Positions 39,688 to 52,093 of a stretch of DNA of 64,000 nt are shown piece by piece. Below the pieces are notes generated by a model. It saw only the letters and a program-made list of their open reading frames with translations. It made no database searches and was not told where the DNA came from. A program made the position numbers and the translations under genes. This stretch comes from DASRJG01 sp964647625 (lineage in GTDB: Bacteria; Acidobacteriota; Polarisedimenticolia; Polarisedimenticolales; DASRJG01): the NCBI GenBank assembly GCA_964647625.1, contig CAZYHZ010000014.1, positions 20,462 to 84,461 of the forward strand, in the 5' to 3' direction. Numbering within the stretch: position 1 is the stretch's first letter; each line of letters starts with the position of its first letter.

Positions 39688-42270
39688 ATGAGGAGAATTC
39701 AGGGGAGCACACGAACGATCATTCTCGCTGGGATGGCGGGAGCGCTGGCACTCGGCGCAGGCCTCGCCATCGCCGCAGCGCCGCAGCGAGCCATCGCCGC
39801 GCCGCACGTTCTCACCGACAAGGCCGCGTACGTCGACGGCGAGCTGGTGACGCTTTCGGGCTACGGCTTCCTGCCGTCCGAGGTCGTCAGCCTGCAGGTG
39901 GCGTCGACCGACGCGTCGGCGGCGCCGCAGCCGATGGGCGCGCCGTGGACCGCGTTCGCCGACGCGGAGGGCAAGCTGCAAGCGACCTGGAGGCTCGATC
40001 CGCGCTTGCGGCCGGGCCTCGACCTCGTCGTGATGGCGACGGGCGCGTCGTCGCGGACCGCGGCGCAGTTCGCGTTCCATCGCACGGCGCTGATCGCCGT
40101 CGAGACGCCGGTCGACACCGCAGCCACGAGCGTCAAGGTCACCGGCTCGAATTTCGTTCCGAACGAGAACGTCACGCTGCGCTCGAGCTACCCGCCCGCC
40201 GCCGAGCCCGTGTCGGTCACGGCGGACGACGACGGCGGCATCGCCGCGAGCGTCGATCTCGCCTCGACGTCGAACGGCGCGCAGCTTCCCTCGCTGACCG
40301 CGCTCGGCTCGGTGTCGGGCCTCGGGGCCAGCGTGATGGCGCTCGCCGGCACGTTCAACATCGACGGCAACGTCCCCGACGCGGGCGCCCTGCAGTTCGG
40401 CGACCCGTACGGCGCCGTGTCGGAGCTCGGCCCCGTGAACTCGACGAACACCAAGCTCCTGGCCATCAGCGGGGCGACGGTCCCGATGCTCGGCTTCACC
40501 AACCCGAACGCCCAGGTCGATCTCCGGAACATCTGGATGGCCACGAGCATCGTCAACGGCGACGCCTGGCTCTACTTCGCCTGGGAGCGCGACTCGAACA
40601 GCGGCAGCGGCGCGATCGCGTTCGAGTTCCAGCAGAACCCCCGCCCCGCGGCCTGCGACTACACGAAGACCGACCAGGTCGACACCCCGGCGAACACGCC
40701 GGCCGGCGAGGCCAACCTCGTCGCCACGTGCAACCCCTGGGCAAACCGCCAGCCCGGCGACTTCCTGATCGTCTGGGACCAATCCGGCGGCAAGATCAAC
40801 ATCATCAAGCGGACCTTCTATCTCGACGCGACGAGCAAGCTGGCGCTGGACGCGGGCGTCGTGCTCAGCGCGACGGACTCCTCCGCGGCTTACTCCGCGG
40901 ACAAGTACCGCGGCGAGGCGGCGATCAACCTGTCGCACACCGTCTTCCCGCCGAACCCGACGTCCTGCTTCAGCATCGCGAACATCATCCCGGCGACCAT
41001 CACCGGAAACTCCGACACGGCCGATTTCAAAGACACCGTTCTTGCGGAATTCGCCTCGCGCGTCGCCGTGTCGAACTGCGGCCAGATCAAGGTGACCAAG
41101 GTGACGCAGCCCGCCGGCGGCACGGGAACGTTTCCGTACACGCTGGCGCGCACGAACGGCAACCCCGTTCGCTTCCCGGGCGACGGCGGCCAGACGCAGA
41201 TCTCGGACACGCTCCTGTCCGACGGTGATTTCGACACCATCTTCGACCTCATCGCCGGCAACAACTACACGCTGACCGAAGGCTCGGTCGGCCCCGCCTA
41301 CGCGATGCTCTCGATCAACTGCGGTGGCACCGACCTCACGAGCGGCGGCACGTTCAACGTCACTCCCAGCACGGTGACGAGCTGCACGATCACGAACAAG
41401 CTCCAGAACGGAACGCTGATCGTCAAGAAGGTCGTGACCAACGACGACGGCGGCACCGCCGCCTGCTCGGACTTCTCGTTCAGCGTCAACGGCGGCCCGT
41501 CGATCCCGTTCGAGGCCGACTGCCAGAACGAGATCTCGGTCCCGTCGACGACCACCTACAACGTCGTTGAGTTCGCCGCCAACGGATACGCGACGACCTA
41601 CGACGGCTGCAGCTCGGTTCAAGTTCCCGCGGGCGGCACCGCCACCTGCACGGTGACCAACAACGACAAGGGTCCCGCGCTCAAGCTCGTGAAATCGGTC
41701 ACGAACGACAACGGCGGCACGGGCGTGCCCGCCGATTGGCAGCTCACGGCCACCGGCACCGGTGGGTTCACCGATGCCGGCAGCTCGACGACGTTCCACA
41801 GCGTGAAGGCGGGCGTCCAGTACACGCTGAGCGAATCGGCGGTCGCGGGCTACGACTTCGTGTCGTGGTCGTGCAACGGAGGCACGTTCGTCGCGCCGAA
41901 CAAGATCACCATCGGGCTCGACCAGCAGGTCACCTGCACCGTGAGCAACAACGACCGCAAGGCGACGCCCGGCGTGGGCACCACCGAGCGGGCCGTGCTT
42001 CACGACTCGGCGACCATCACCGGGATCCGGCCGGGCGCGCCCGGCCCGGCGGCGACGGTGACATTCCGACTGTTCTCCGATGCCGCGTGCGGCACCCAGG
42101 TCGGAACCGACGAGACCGTGGCGATCACCAACGGGACCGCAGCCACGGTCAACGGCGTGCTGGTCACTCAGCCGGGCACGTACTACTGGCGCGCCGTTTA
42201 CAGCGGCGACGCCTACAACGACGGAAAGACGACCGATTGCGGGTCGGAGACCACGACGGTGACGTTCTAG
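39688..42270 (+). CDS. Large secreted adhesin-like protein with SpaA/prealbumin-type repeats
   Basis: 860 residues; CAGGAGAGG precedes ATG 39688, and the signal peptide starts there (TIILAGMAGALALGAGLAIA). Two N-terminal Ig-like modules (DKAAYVDGELVTLSGYGFLP; VKVTGSNFVPNENVTLRSSY) precede a ~250-residue unique domain. Three SpaA/prealbumin-like repeats follow, with VTKVTQPAGGTG, VKKVVTNDDGGTA and VKSVTNDNGGTG at their starts and TCTVTNND ends, and a last Ig-like module. It resembles surface adhesins, but no sortase signal or membrane anchor is present and, unlike five other secreted proteins here, it lacks the Cys-Pro C-terminal domain. An intrinsic terminator follows. Confidence 0.8.
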   Translation: MRRIQGSTRTIILAGMAGALALGAGLAIAAAPQRAIAAPHVLTDKAAYVDGELVTLSGYGFLPSEVVSLQVASTDASAAPQPMGAPWTAFADAEGKLQATWRLDPRLRPGLDLVVMATGASSRTAAQFAFHRTALIAVETPVDTAATSVKVTGSNFVPNENVTLRSSYPPAAEPVSVTADDDGGIAASVDLASTSNGAQLPSLTALGSVSGLGASVMALAGTFNIDGNVPDAGALQFGDPYGAVSELGPVNSTNTKLLAISGATVPMLGFTNPNAQVDLRNIWMATSIVNGDAWLYFAWERDSNSGSGAIAFEFQQNPRPAACDYTKTDQVDTPANTPAGEANLVATCNPWANRQPGDFLIVWDQSGGKINIIKRTFYLDATSKLALDAGVVLSATDSSAAYSADKYRGEAAINLSHTVFPPNPTSCFSIANIIPATITGNSDTADFKDTVLAEFASRVAVSNCGQIKVTKVTQPAGGTGTFPYTLARTNGNPVRFPGDGGQTQISDTLLSDGDFDTIFDLIAGNNYTLTEGSVGPAYAMLSINCGGTDLTSGGTFNVTPSTVTSCTITNKLQNGTLIVKKVVTNDDGGTAACSDFSFSVNGGPSIPFEADCQNEISVPSTTTYNVVEFAANGYATTYDGCSSVQVPAGGTATCTVTNNDKGPALKLVKSVTNDNGGTGVPADWQLTATGTGGFTDAGSSTTFHSVKAGVQYTLSESAVAGYDFVSWSCNGGTFVAPNKITIGLDQQVTCTVSNNDRKATPGVGTTERAVLHDSATITGIRPGAPGPAATVTFRLFSDAACGTQVGTDETVAITNGTAATVNGVLVTQPGTYYWRAVYSGDAYNDGKTTDCGSETTTVTF

Positions 42271-42297
42271 CCGCCCCCCCCAAGCGGCTCTCGGGAA

Positions 42298-42334
42298 GGC
42301 AGCGGGCGGATGGACGCCCGCTGCCTATTTTTTT
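42298..42334 (+). terminator. Intrinsic terminator
   Basis: GGCAGCGGGCG, loop GATGGA, CGCCCGCTGCC, then TATTTTTTT: a perfect 11-bp stem with a T run, 28 bases after the adhesin-like gene. The best classic terminator in the window. Confidence 0.95.
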
Positions 42335-42350
42335 GCTCGCAATCGGGCCG

Positions 42351-43136
42351 TCAGCGCAGGAACGAAAGGGCGACCTCGAGGCAGATCAAGACGACGATCG
42401 CGCCCTCCAGAAGGACGAGTCGGCGGTCGCGCGCGACGCCGAGCAGCAGCTCGAGCGCATCCTGAACCGCGCGCAGCTTGCTCTCGAGGGCCGCGAATCG
42501 ATCGCCGAGGTCGAACTCCGCGCGCAGGTCGTCGTAGATCCGGTCCATCGCCGGGTCGTCCCAGGTGGCGTCCGGCTTGTCGAGGAGGTGGAGCGTTGAG
42601 AGCACCTCGCTGCGCCGTCCGACGGCTTCGCCGATGAACCGGTGCAGCGGCCGCGTGCGGAGCGGCACGAGTCCCGTGACCTCCAGGCGCTCCACGAGCC
42701 GGCGGGTGCGGTCGAACAGCTTGTCGACGATCCGCTCGTAGGTCTCCATCGCGGCGCTCTGCGCCACGATCAGCGCGACCACGGCGGCGCGCGTCGAGTC
42801 GAGATGGTCCACGACGAGCCGCCCCTGCGACAGGCCGACGCGCGAGCCGGCGGCCTCGACAGCCGAGAACTCTTCCCGGACGACGTCCGGCACGAGACGG
42901 GGGTGCTGCCGCCGCAGCGACGCGAGCAGATCGTCGCGCGCGGGGCCGGGCACGTCGTGGAAGACGATCGCGCCGAACGCAAACGCGAACACCTCGCCGC
43001 CTCCGGGGAGCGTCGACGACAGCTCGTGGGCACTCGCGCGAGGTGCGGGCAACAGCGGCTGGATCCACTCGAGCGGCAGGTCCTCGACGAACGCGACCGC
43101 GACGAATCCGTGAATCTGTCCTTCATTCTCGTGCAT
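42351..43136 (-). CDS. RMD1/YagE-family (DUF155) protein
   Basis: 261 residues from ATG 43136; ATG 43145 is an in-frame alternative and the longer open frame is a shadow. The family pattern is clear: FAFAFGAIVFHDVPGPARDD near the N-terminal third, a coiled helical middle (ERIVDKLFDRTRRLVERLEV), LLDKPDATWDDPAMDRIYDD, and one C-terminal membrane segment (GAIVVLICLEVALSFL). Eukaryotic RMD1/RMND1 relatives support mitochondrial translation and membrane anchoring of ribosomes; the bacterial role is unknown. Divergent from the helicase gene. Confidence 0.88.
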   Translation of the reverse strand: MHENEGQIHGFVAVAFVEDLPLEWIQPLLPAPRASAHELSSTLPGGGEVFAFAFGAIVFHDVPGPARDDLLASLRRQHPRLVPDVVREEFSAVEAAGSRVGLSQGRLVVDHLDSTRAAVVALIVAQSAAMETYERIVDKLFDRTRRLVERLEVTGLVPLRTRPLHRFIGEAVGRRSEVLSTLHLLDKPDATWDDPAMDRIYDDLRAEFDLGDRFAALESKLRAVQDALELLLGVARDRRLVLLEGAIVVLICLEVALSFLR

Positions 43137-43209
43137 GACCGCCATCCTGGGCCGGATGCGCACCCGGCGCCAGCCGGAGCTCTTGCGCTCCGCCGGGTAT
43201 GATGAGCGG

Positions 43210-46200
43210 ATGCCCCTCACGGCTTTCCACCCCGGCGTCGCGCGGTGGTTCGCGGAGCGGATCGGAGCGCCTTCGGCGCCACAGCGCGAAGGCTGGCCTC
43301 GCATCCGAACCCGGCGTCACGTGCTCATCGCGGCGCCCACGGGGACCGGAAAAACGCTCGCTGCGTTCCTGTGGGCGATCGATGGCCTGCTGCGGCAGGG
43401 GCCCGATCTCGAAGATCGAACTCAGATCCTCTACGTGTCGCCGCTTCGTGCGCTCGGAAACGACGTCCAGAAGAACCTCGAGGGGCCGCTCGCCGAGCTT
43501 CGCCTTCGCAACCCCGAATTCCCCGAGGTGCGCGTCCTCGTCCGCAGCGGGGACACCTCCGGATCGGCGCGCACGGCGATGGCGAGGCGTCCGTCCCACG
43601 TTCTGGTGACGACGCCGGAATCGCTGTACATCCTCCTGACGAGCGACGGGGGGCGCCGGATGCTCCGGACGATCCGGACCGTCATAGTCGACGAGATCCA
43701 CGCCGTGGCGGGGAGCAAGCGCGGAGCGCATCTCGCGCTCTCGCTCGAAAGGCTCGCAGCGCTCGTCGACGGCCCGCTCCAGCGCATCGGCCTGTCCGCG
43801 ACGCAAAAGCCCGCCGAGGACGTCTCCCGGCTGCTCGCCGGCGCCGGCCGGGAGTGCGAGATCGTCGACGTCGGGCACCGGCGGGATCTCGATCTTGCGC
43901 TCGAGCTTCCCGACGGCCCGCTCGAAACCGTTTGCTCCCACGAGACGTGGGATCAGGTCGTCGCCCGCATGGCGGCGCTCGTCGCCGAGCACAAGACCAC
44001 GCTCATCTTCGTGAACACCCGCAAGCTCGCCGAGCGCGTGGCGGCCAGGCTGACGTCGGTCCTCGGCGCCGGAAACGTCACGAGCCACCACGGAAGCCTC
44101 TCGCGCGAGCGGCGGCTCGAGGCGGAAGGCCGGCTCAAAGCGGGCCGGCTCCGCGCGCTCGTCGCGACGTCGTCGCTCGAGCTGGGGATCGACATCGGGG
44201 ACGTCGATCTCGTCATCCAGGCCGGCGTGACGTCCTCGATCGCGACGCTCCTCCAGCGCGTCGGACGCAGCGGCCACGCGCTGTCCCGGACGCCGAAAGG
44301 GCGCATCTTCCCTCTGACGCAAGACGACCTCGTGACGGCGACGGCGCTCATCGACGCGATCCGGCGCGGCGATCTCGACCGGACGCCGCAGCCCGGCCAT
44401 CCGCTCGACATCCTCGCGCAGCAGATCGTCGCGAGCTGTGTCCCCGAAACCTGGGACGAGGAGCGCCTCTACGAGACCTGCCGCCGCGCGTGGCCGTACC
44501 GCGACCTGCCCCGCGCGGATTTCGACGCGGTGACGGCGCTCCATCTCGAGGGCCGCACCGCGCTGCTCCATCGCGACGGCATCCAAGGGCGGCTGCGGGC
44601 GACCAAGCGCGCGCGGATCACGGCGCTCACCTCCGGCGGCGCGATCCCGGATACCGGGCAGTATCAGGTCCTGCTCGAGCCCGAAGGCATTCAGGTCGGA
44701 TCGCTCGACGAGGACTTCGCGATCGAGTCGAACGGCGGCGACATCTTCCAGCTCGGAAACGCGTCCTGGCGGATCCTCAAGGTCGAGCCCGGCATCGTCC
44801 GCGTCGCCGACGCCCAGGGCGCGCCGCCGAGCCTCCCCTTCTGGTTCGGCGAAGCCCCGGCGCGGACGCGGGAGCTGTCGGAGGCGATCGGCCGCGTGCG
44901 TGAAGCCGGACGCGTCGCGGTGTGGTCCGAAACCGAGGTGGGATTGCCGCCCGCGGCGGCCGGAGCGCTCGCGGAATACCTCGACGAAGGCGCGCGCACG
45001 CTCGGAGCCGTCCCGACGCCCCGGCGCGTCGTCGCGGAGCGCTTCTTCGACGAGTCGGGCGGTATGCAGCTCGTGATCCACGCCCCGTTCGGCGGGCGCA
45101 TCAACCGGGCCTGGGGGCTGACGCTGCGCAAGCGCTTCTGCCGCGGATTCGGCTTCGAGCTTCAGGCGGCGGCCGATGAGAACGCCATCTTGCTGTCGCT
45201 CGGGCCGCAGCACAGCTTCCCTCTCGAGGACGTCTTCGACTATCTCCACCCGGACACCGCGCACGACCTCCTCGTGCAGGCCCTCCTGGCGGCACCGATG
45301 TTCGGGACGCGGTGGCGATGGAACGCGACGCGTGCGCTGCTGCTCCCGAGAACGCGGGGCGGCCGGCGCGTGCCGGCCCAGCTCCTGCGCATGCGCGCGG
45401 AGGACCTGCTCGTCGGCGCGTTTCCGCAGGTCCTCGCCTGCCCCGAAACCCTTCCCGAAAGCGAGCTGCCGGTTCCGTGGGAGCACCCGATCGTGCGGCA
45501 GACGATCGAAGACTGCCTGAACGAGGCGATGGACGAGGAAGGCTTCCTCGAGGTGCTGCGCGGCCTCCGCTCGGGAGCGATCGAGGCGGTCGCCGTCGAT
45601 ACGACAGAGCCGTCCGCATTCGCGCGGGGCGTCCTGAATGCGATGCCCTATGCGTTCCTCGACGATGCGCCGCTCGAGGAGCGCCGCGCACGTGCGGTCA
45701 GTCAGCGCCGCTCGCTCGACGCCAAGACCGTCGACGTCCTGGGCGCGCTCGATGCCGAGGCCGTCGCCCGCGTTCGCGAGGACGCCTGGCCCGCGCCCGA
45801 AAATGCCGAAGAGGTCCACGAAGCGCTCCAATGGATGGGCTACGTCACCGCGAGCGAGGCGGATCGTTCCGGGTGGACGCCGTGGCTCGACGAGCTACGA
45901 TCGGCCGGCCGCGTGGTCCGGGAAGACGATCGGTGGCTCGCCGTCGATGCCACCCGCGATCCGAAAGCGATGCTCAAGGGGCGGATGGAGGCGACGGGTC
46001 CGCTTCTCGACCCATCCCCCGCCGACGAGGCGCTCCTGGCGGCGCTCGAGGTCGAAGGCGTCGTGCTCCGTTGCCGCATCGACGGGCGCGGTGCCTGGTG
46101 CGAGCGAAGACTTCTCGCGCGGATCCACCGCGCCACGCTCGACCGGCTGCGCCGCGAGATCGAGCCGGTCACGGCCGCGGATTTCTGGCGCTTCCTCGCG

Positions 46201-47160
46201 TGCTGGCAGCACGTCGAGCCCGGGTTCCGGCTCGAAGGCCCGCGCGGCCTGCGCGAGGTCGTGCGCAAGCTCGGGGGGTTCGAAGCCCCCGCCGCGGAGT
46301 GGGATCGATCGATCTTGAGGGCGCGCGTTCGCGACTACCGCCCCGACACGCTCGACCATCTCACCCTGAGCGGCGAGGCCGCCTGGGGGCGTCTGTGGAG
46401 CTCGGGCGACTCCCCGGTCCGCGTGACGCCGGTCTGTGTCGTGCTGCGCGATGACCTCGAGATGTGGAAGTCGCTCGCGGCGTTGCGCCTTGACGACAAG
46501 CCGCTGTCGACGTACGCCTCGACGATCCTGGGCGTCCTCGACCGCCGCGGCGCGAGCTTCACCCAAGAGCTCGAGCGCGCCTCGGGTTTGCTTCCGTCCC
46601 ACTTCGAGATGGGGTTGACCCAACTTATCGGCCGCGGCCGGATCACGTGCGACTCGTTCGGCGGCCTGCGACGGTTGATCACGCCGCCGTCCAAGCGCCG
46701 CACGGGCTCGGCGCACGCGCCGCAGATCTCTCCGGGGCGCTGGTCCCGCTTCCGGGACGCCGACCGCTCCGAAAAGGGGCCCGGCGTCGCGGGCGAGGAC
46801 CAAGTCGTCTTCGCCGCGCACCGCCTGCTCGACCGCTACGGCGTCGTGTTCCGGCGGCTGATCGAGCGGGAGCGCATCCCGATTCCCTGGCGCGATCTCG
46901 CGCGCACCTACCGGCACCTCGAGCTCGCGGGCGAGATCCGCGGCGGTCGCTTCGTGCAGCGGTTCTCGGGGGAACAGTTCGCTCGTCCCGAGGCTATCGA
47001 GCTGCTCCGCCGCCGCCGGCGCGCGGCGTCGCATCAGGAGCCGTCAGAAGGCGCCGGACCCCTCGAAGTCGCGGCTGCGGATCCCCTGAATCTTCAAGGA
47101 ATCCTGACGCCTGAAGCGAAGGTTCCGGCGCACGGCAGCCGGCGAGTCGAGGTCGCCTGA
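43210..47160 (+). CDS. lhr: Lhr-type large ATP-dependent helicase
   Basis: 1316 residues from ATG 43210 (MPLTAFHPGV). Superfamily 2 motifs in order: LIAAPTGTGKTLAAFLWAID near 40, TTPESLYILL near 135, VDEIHAVAGSKRGAHL near 157, GLSATQKPAEDV near 194, VNTRKLAERVA near 272 and QRVGRSGHALSRTPKGR near 350, then the Lhr-core DEAD-assoc region (GFELQAAADENAILLSLGPQ). The long C-terminal half resembles the extended Lhr proteins. These unwind DNA or RNA-DNA duplexes 3' to 5' in repair. It stands alone, divergent from the RMD1-family gene. Confidence 0.92.
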   Translation: MPLTAFHPGVARWFAERIGAPSAPQREGWPRIRTRRHVLIAAPTGTGKTLAAFLWAIDGLLRQGPDLEDRTQILYVSPLRALGNDVQKNLEGPLAELRLRNPEFPEVRVLVRSGDTSGSARTAMARRPSHVLVTTPESLYILLTSDGGRRMLRTIRTVIVDEIHAVAGSKRGAHLALSLERLAALVDGPLQRIGLSATQKPAEDVSRLLAGAGRECEIVDVGHRRDLDLALELPDGPLETVCSHETWDQVVARMAALVAEHKTTLIFVNTRKLAERVAARLTSVLGAGNVTSHHGSLSRERRLEAEGRLKAGRLRALVATSSLELGIDIGDVDLVIQAGVTSSIATLLQRVGRSGHALSRTPKGRIFPLTQDDLVTATALIDAIRRGDLDRTPQPGHPLDILAQQIVASCVPETWDEERLYETCRRAWPYRDLPRADFDAVTALHLEGRTALLHRDGIQGRLRATKRARITALTSGGAIPDTGQYQVLLEPEGIQVGSLDEDFAIESNGGDIFQLGNASWRILKVEPGIVRVADAQGAPPSLPFWFGEAPARTRELSEAIGRVREAGRVAVWSETEVGLPPAAAGALAEYLDEGARTLGAVPTPRRVVAERFFDESGGMQLVIHAPFGGRINRAWGLTLRKRFCRGFGFELQAAADENAILLSLGPQHSFPLEDVFDYLHPDTAHDLLVQALLAAPMFGTRWRWNATRALLLPRTRGGRRVPAQLLRMRAEDLLVGAFPQVLACPETLPESELPVPWEHPIVRQTIEDCLNEAMDEEGFLEVLRGLRSGAIEAVAVDTTEPSAFARGVLNAMPYAFLDDAPLEERRARAVSQRRSLDAKTVDVLGALDAEAVARVREDAWPAPENAEEVHEALQWMGYVTASEADRSGWTPWLDELRSAGRVVREDDRWLAVDATRDPKAMLKGRMEATGPLLDPSPADEALLAALEVEGVVLRCRIDGRGAWCERRLLARIHRATLDRLRREIEPVTAADFWRFLACWQHVEPGFRLEGPRGLREVVRKLGGFEAPAAEWDRSILRARVRDYRPDTLDHLTLSGEAAWGRLWSSGDSPVRVTPVCVVLRDDLEMWKSLAALRLDDKPLSTYASTILGVLDRRGASFTQELERASGLLPSHFEMGLTQLIGRGRITCDSFGGLRRLITPPSKRRTGSAHAPQISPGRWSRFRDADRSEKGPGVAGEDQVVFAAHRLLDRYGVVFRRLIERERIPIPWRDLARTYRHLELAGEIRGGRFVQRFSGEQFARPEAIELLRRRRRAASHQEPSEGAGPLEVAAADPLNLQGILTPEAKVPAHGSRRVEVA

Positions 47161-47218
47161 TCTCGGCCGGCTTATTTTCGCCTTGCTTTCGTGTTTCCGT
47201 CGCTGGATACTCAAACCC

Positions 47219-48301
47219 ATGGACGGTGAAGCACGAGCCCTCCCCCGCAAGGGCCGGGGGGCGGTCACGAACCCTTCGAGCCGCTTCGAGCGATTTCGCT
47301 ACGAGCCCATTCCGCCGATGCCCCCGACGGAGGACGACGACCCGTTCCCGCCGCTCGAAACGACGATCATTCCCGAAAAAACGCGCAACATCATTGCGAG
47401 AAACGACTCCCCCGACGTGGGGTTCGACCGTTCGATCAATCCGTACAAGGGCTGCGAGCACGGATGCATCTACTGCTTCGCGCGGCCGACGCACGCGTTC
47501 CTCGGGTTGTCTCCGGGCCTCGACTTCGAGACCAAGATCTTCTCGAAGCCCGATGCGGCGGCGCTCCTGCGCGACGCCCTGGCGCGCCCGGGCTACCGCG
47601 CGGAAACCCTCGCCCTCGGAGCGAATACCGATCCGTACCAGCCGGTCGAGCGCGAGCTCCGGATCACACGCTCGGTGCTCGAGGTACTCCACGAGCACCG
47701 CCACCCGGTGGGGATCATCACGAAATCGGCGCTCGTCGTGCGCGACATCGATCTGCTCACAGCACTCGCCGCGGACGACCTGGTCTGCGTGAACTTCTCG
47801 ATCACCTCCCTCGAACCGTCCCTCGCCCGCACGATGGAGCCTCGCGCGGCGACCCCGGAACGGCGCCTCGAGGCCATGCGGACGCTCGCAGCTGCCGGGG
47901 TGCCCGTCGGCGTCCTGGCATCTCCGATGATCCCGGCGCTCAACGACTCCGAGCTCGAGCGCATCCTCGAGGCGTCGGCGGCCGCCGGCGCGCGCTGGGC
48001 GAGCTACATCCTCGTCAGGCTGCCGCACGAGGTGAAGGACCTGTTCGTCGAATGGCTCCAGACGCACTACCCGCAGCGGGCCTCCCACGTGCTGGCGTTG
48101 CTTCGGGAGATGCGCGGCGGAAAGCTGTACGACTCGGAGTTCGGGACACGCATGCGCGGAACCGGCGCGCTCGCCGAGCTTCTCAAGACGCGGTTCCAGG
48201 TCGCCTGCCGCCGGCTGGGATTGAACGCCGACCGGCCGGCGCTCGACGCGTCGAGATTCCGCGTCCCGACGGCGGCCGGGCCTCAGCGCTCGCTGTTCTG
48301 A
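47219..48301 (+). CDS. PA0069-type radical SAM protein (SplB-like)
   Basis: 360 residues from ATG 47219. The radical SAM cluster motif is GCEHGCIYCFARPTHAFLGL with Cys79, Cys83 and Cys86 (CxxxCxxC). NPYKGC just before it, LALGANTDPYQPVERELRIT and SPMIPALNDSEL after it are diagnostic of the PA0069/SplB-like group, related to spore photoproduct lyase. The substrate is unknown; a nucleic-acid repair-type reaction is suggested by its relatives. It lies 58 bases behind the helicase gene on the same strand. A heptamer repeat follows its stop. Confidence 0.9.
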   Translation: MDGEARALPRKGRGAVTNPSSRFERFRYEPIPPMPPTEDDDPFPPLETTIIPEKTRNIIARNDSPDVGFDRSINPYKGCEHGCIYCFARPTHAFLGLSPGLDFETKIFSKPDAAALLRDALARPGYRAETLALGANTDPYQPVERELRITRSVLEVLHEHRHPVGIITKSALVVRDIDLLTALAADDLVCVNFSITSLEPSLARTMEPRAATPERRLEAMRTLAAAGVPVGVLASPMIPALNDSELERILEASAAAGARWASYILVRLPHEVKDLFVEWLQTHYPQRASHVLALLREMRGGKLYDSEFGTRMRGTGALAELLKTRFQVACRRLGLNADRPALDASRFRVPTAAGPQRSLF

Positions 48302-48302
48302 G

Positions 48303-48327
48303 CTCTCGACTCTCGACTCTCGACTCT
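48303..48327. repeat. CTCTCGA heptamer tandem repeat
   Basis: Three and a half tandem copies of CTCTCGA (GAGAGTC in reverse), beginning 2 bases after the radical SAM gene and ending 27 bases before the next start. Same unit as 5604-5627. Confidence 0.85.
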
Positions 48328-48354
48328 GGACTATCATTTTCCCACGGAGTCGGG

Positions 48355-51239
<2,885 letters not shown>

Positions 51240-51243
<4 letters not shown>

Positions 51244-52079
51244 CCACCGTCCTCGTCGTCGACGACGACCGGGTCACACGCCACCTGTTGAAGTCGGTGC
51301 TCGAGCAGGCCGGCTACGCCGTCGTTCTCGCGGCGAGCGGCGACGAGGCCTTGGAGCGCGCGCACGATCGGAGCGCGGGCGTGCCCGACCTGATCCTCCT
51401 CGACGTCTGGATGCCCGGGATCACCGGGCTCGAGGTGCTCTCGAGGCTCCGCGCCGACGGCGTCGACGCCAAGGTCGTCGTCATGACCTCGGACGACACC
51501 CCCGAGACGCTCCTCCAGGCGCTCAAGGATCGCGCGCTCTACTTCGTGGCCAAGCCGATCGACCCGGCCGCGCTCATCGAGATCGTCGAGACGGCCCTGG
51601 CGGCCGATGCCCTGCGCACGATCGAGGTCGTCTCGGCCCGCCCCGACTGGGTCGAGCTCGTCGTCCCGTGCTCTCGCGAGGCCGCCGCGCGCATCGAAGG
51701 CTTCCTCGCGCACCTCGACGCCGATCTCGCCCCCGACGTCCGAGAGTCGGTCGGCTACGCGTTCCGCGAGCTGCTGCTCAACGCCGTCGAATGGGGCGGC
51801 CGCCTCGACCCCGACCGCAACGTGCGGATCGCCTATGTGCGCGCGAAGCGCATGCTCCTCTACCGGATCGCCGATCCCGGATCGGGCTTCCGGCTCGAAG
51901 ACCTCACCCACGCCGCGATCGCCTACGACGGGAATCCGATCGAGCACATGAAGGTCCGCGAGGAAAAGGGCTTGCGCCCGGGCGGGTTCGGCTTGCTTCT
52001 CGTCCGCGCGAAGGTCGACGAGCTGCTCTACAACGAGGCGCACAACGAGGTCATCTTCGTGAAGTACCTGGACTCGTAG
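51240..52079 (+). CDS. Response regulator with RsbW-like ATPase output domain
   Basis: 279 residues, coupled by ATGA overlap to the phosphorelay kinase. Residues 1-125 are a receiver (VLVVDDDRVTRHLL; LILLDVWMPGITGLEV with Asp near 54; KPID). Residues ~130-275 are a Bergerat-fold ATPase of the anti-sigma kinase type, with N-box GYAFRELLLNAVEWGGRLD and IADPGSGFRLEDL and GGFGLLLVRAKVDEL for the G boxes. Such REC-RsbW fusions act in partner-switching control of sigma factors or of their antagonists. No STAS antagonist gene is in the window. Confidence 0.88.
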
Positions 52080-52093
52080 CGAAGCCGCGGCGC

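Noticed and set aside
43123..45831. 902-codon minus-strand frame opposite the helicase
   Set aside because: Antisense of a gene with complete helicase motifs; composition is that of a shadow frame.
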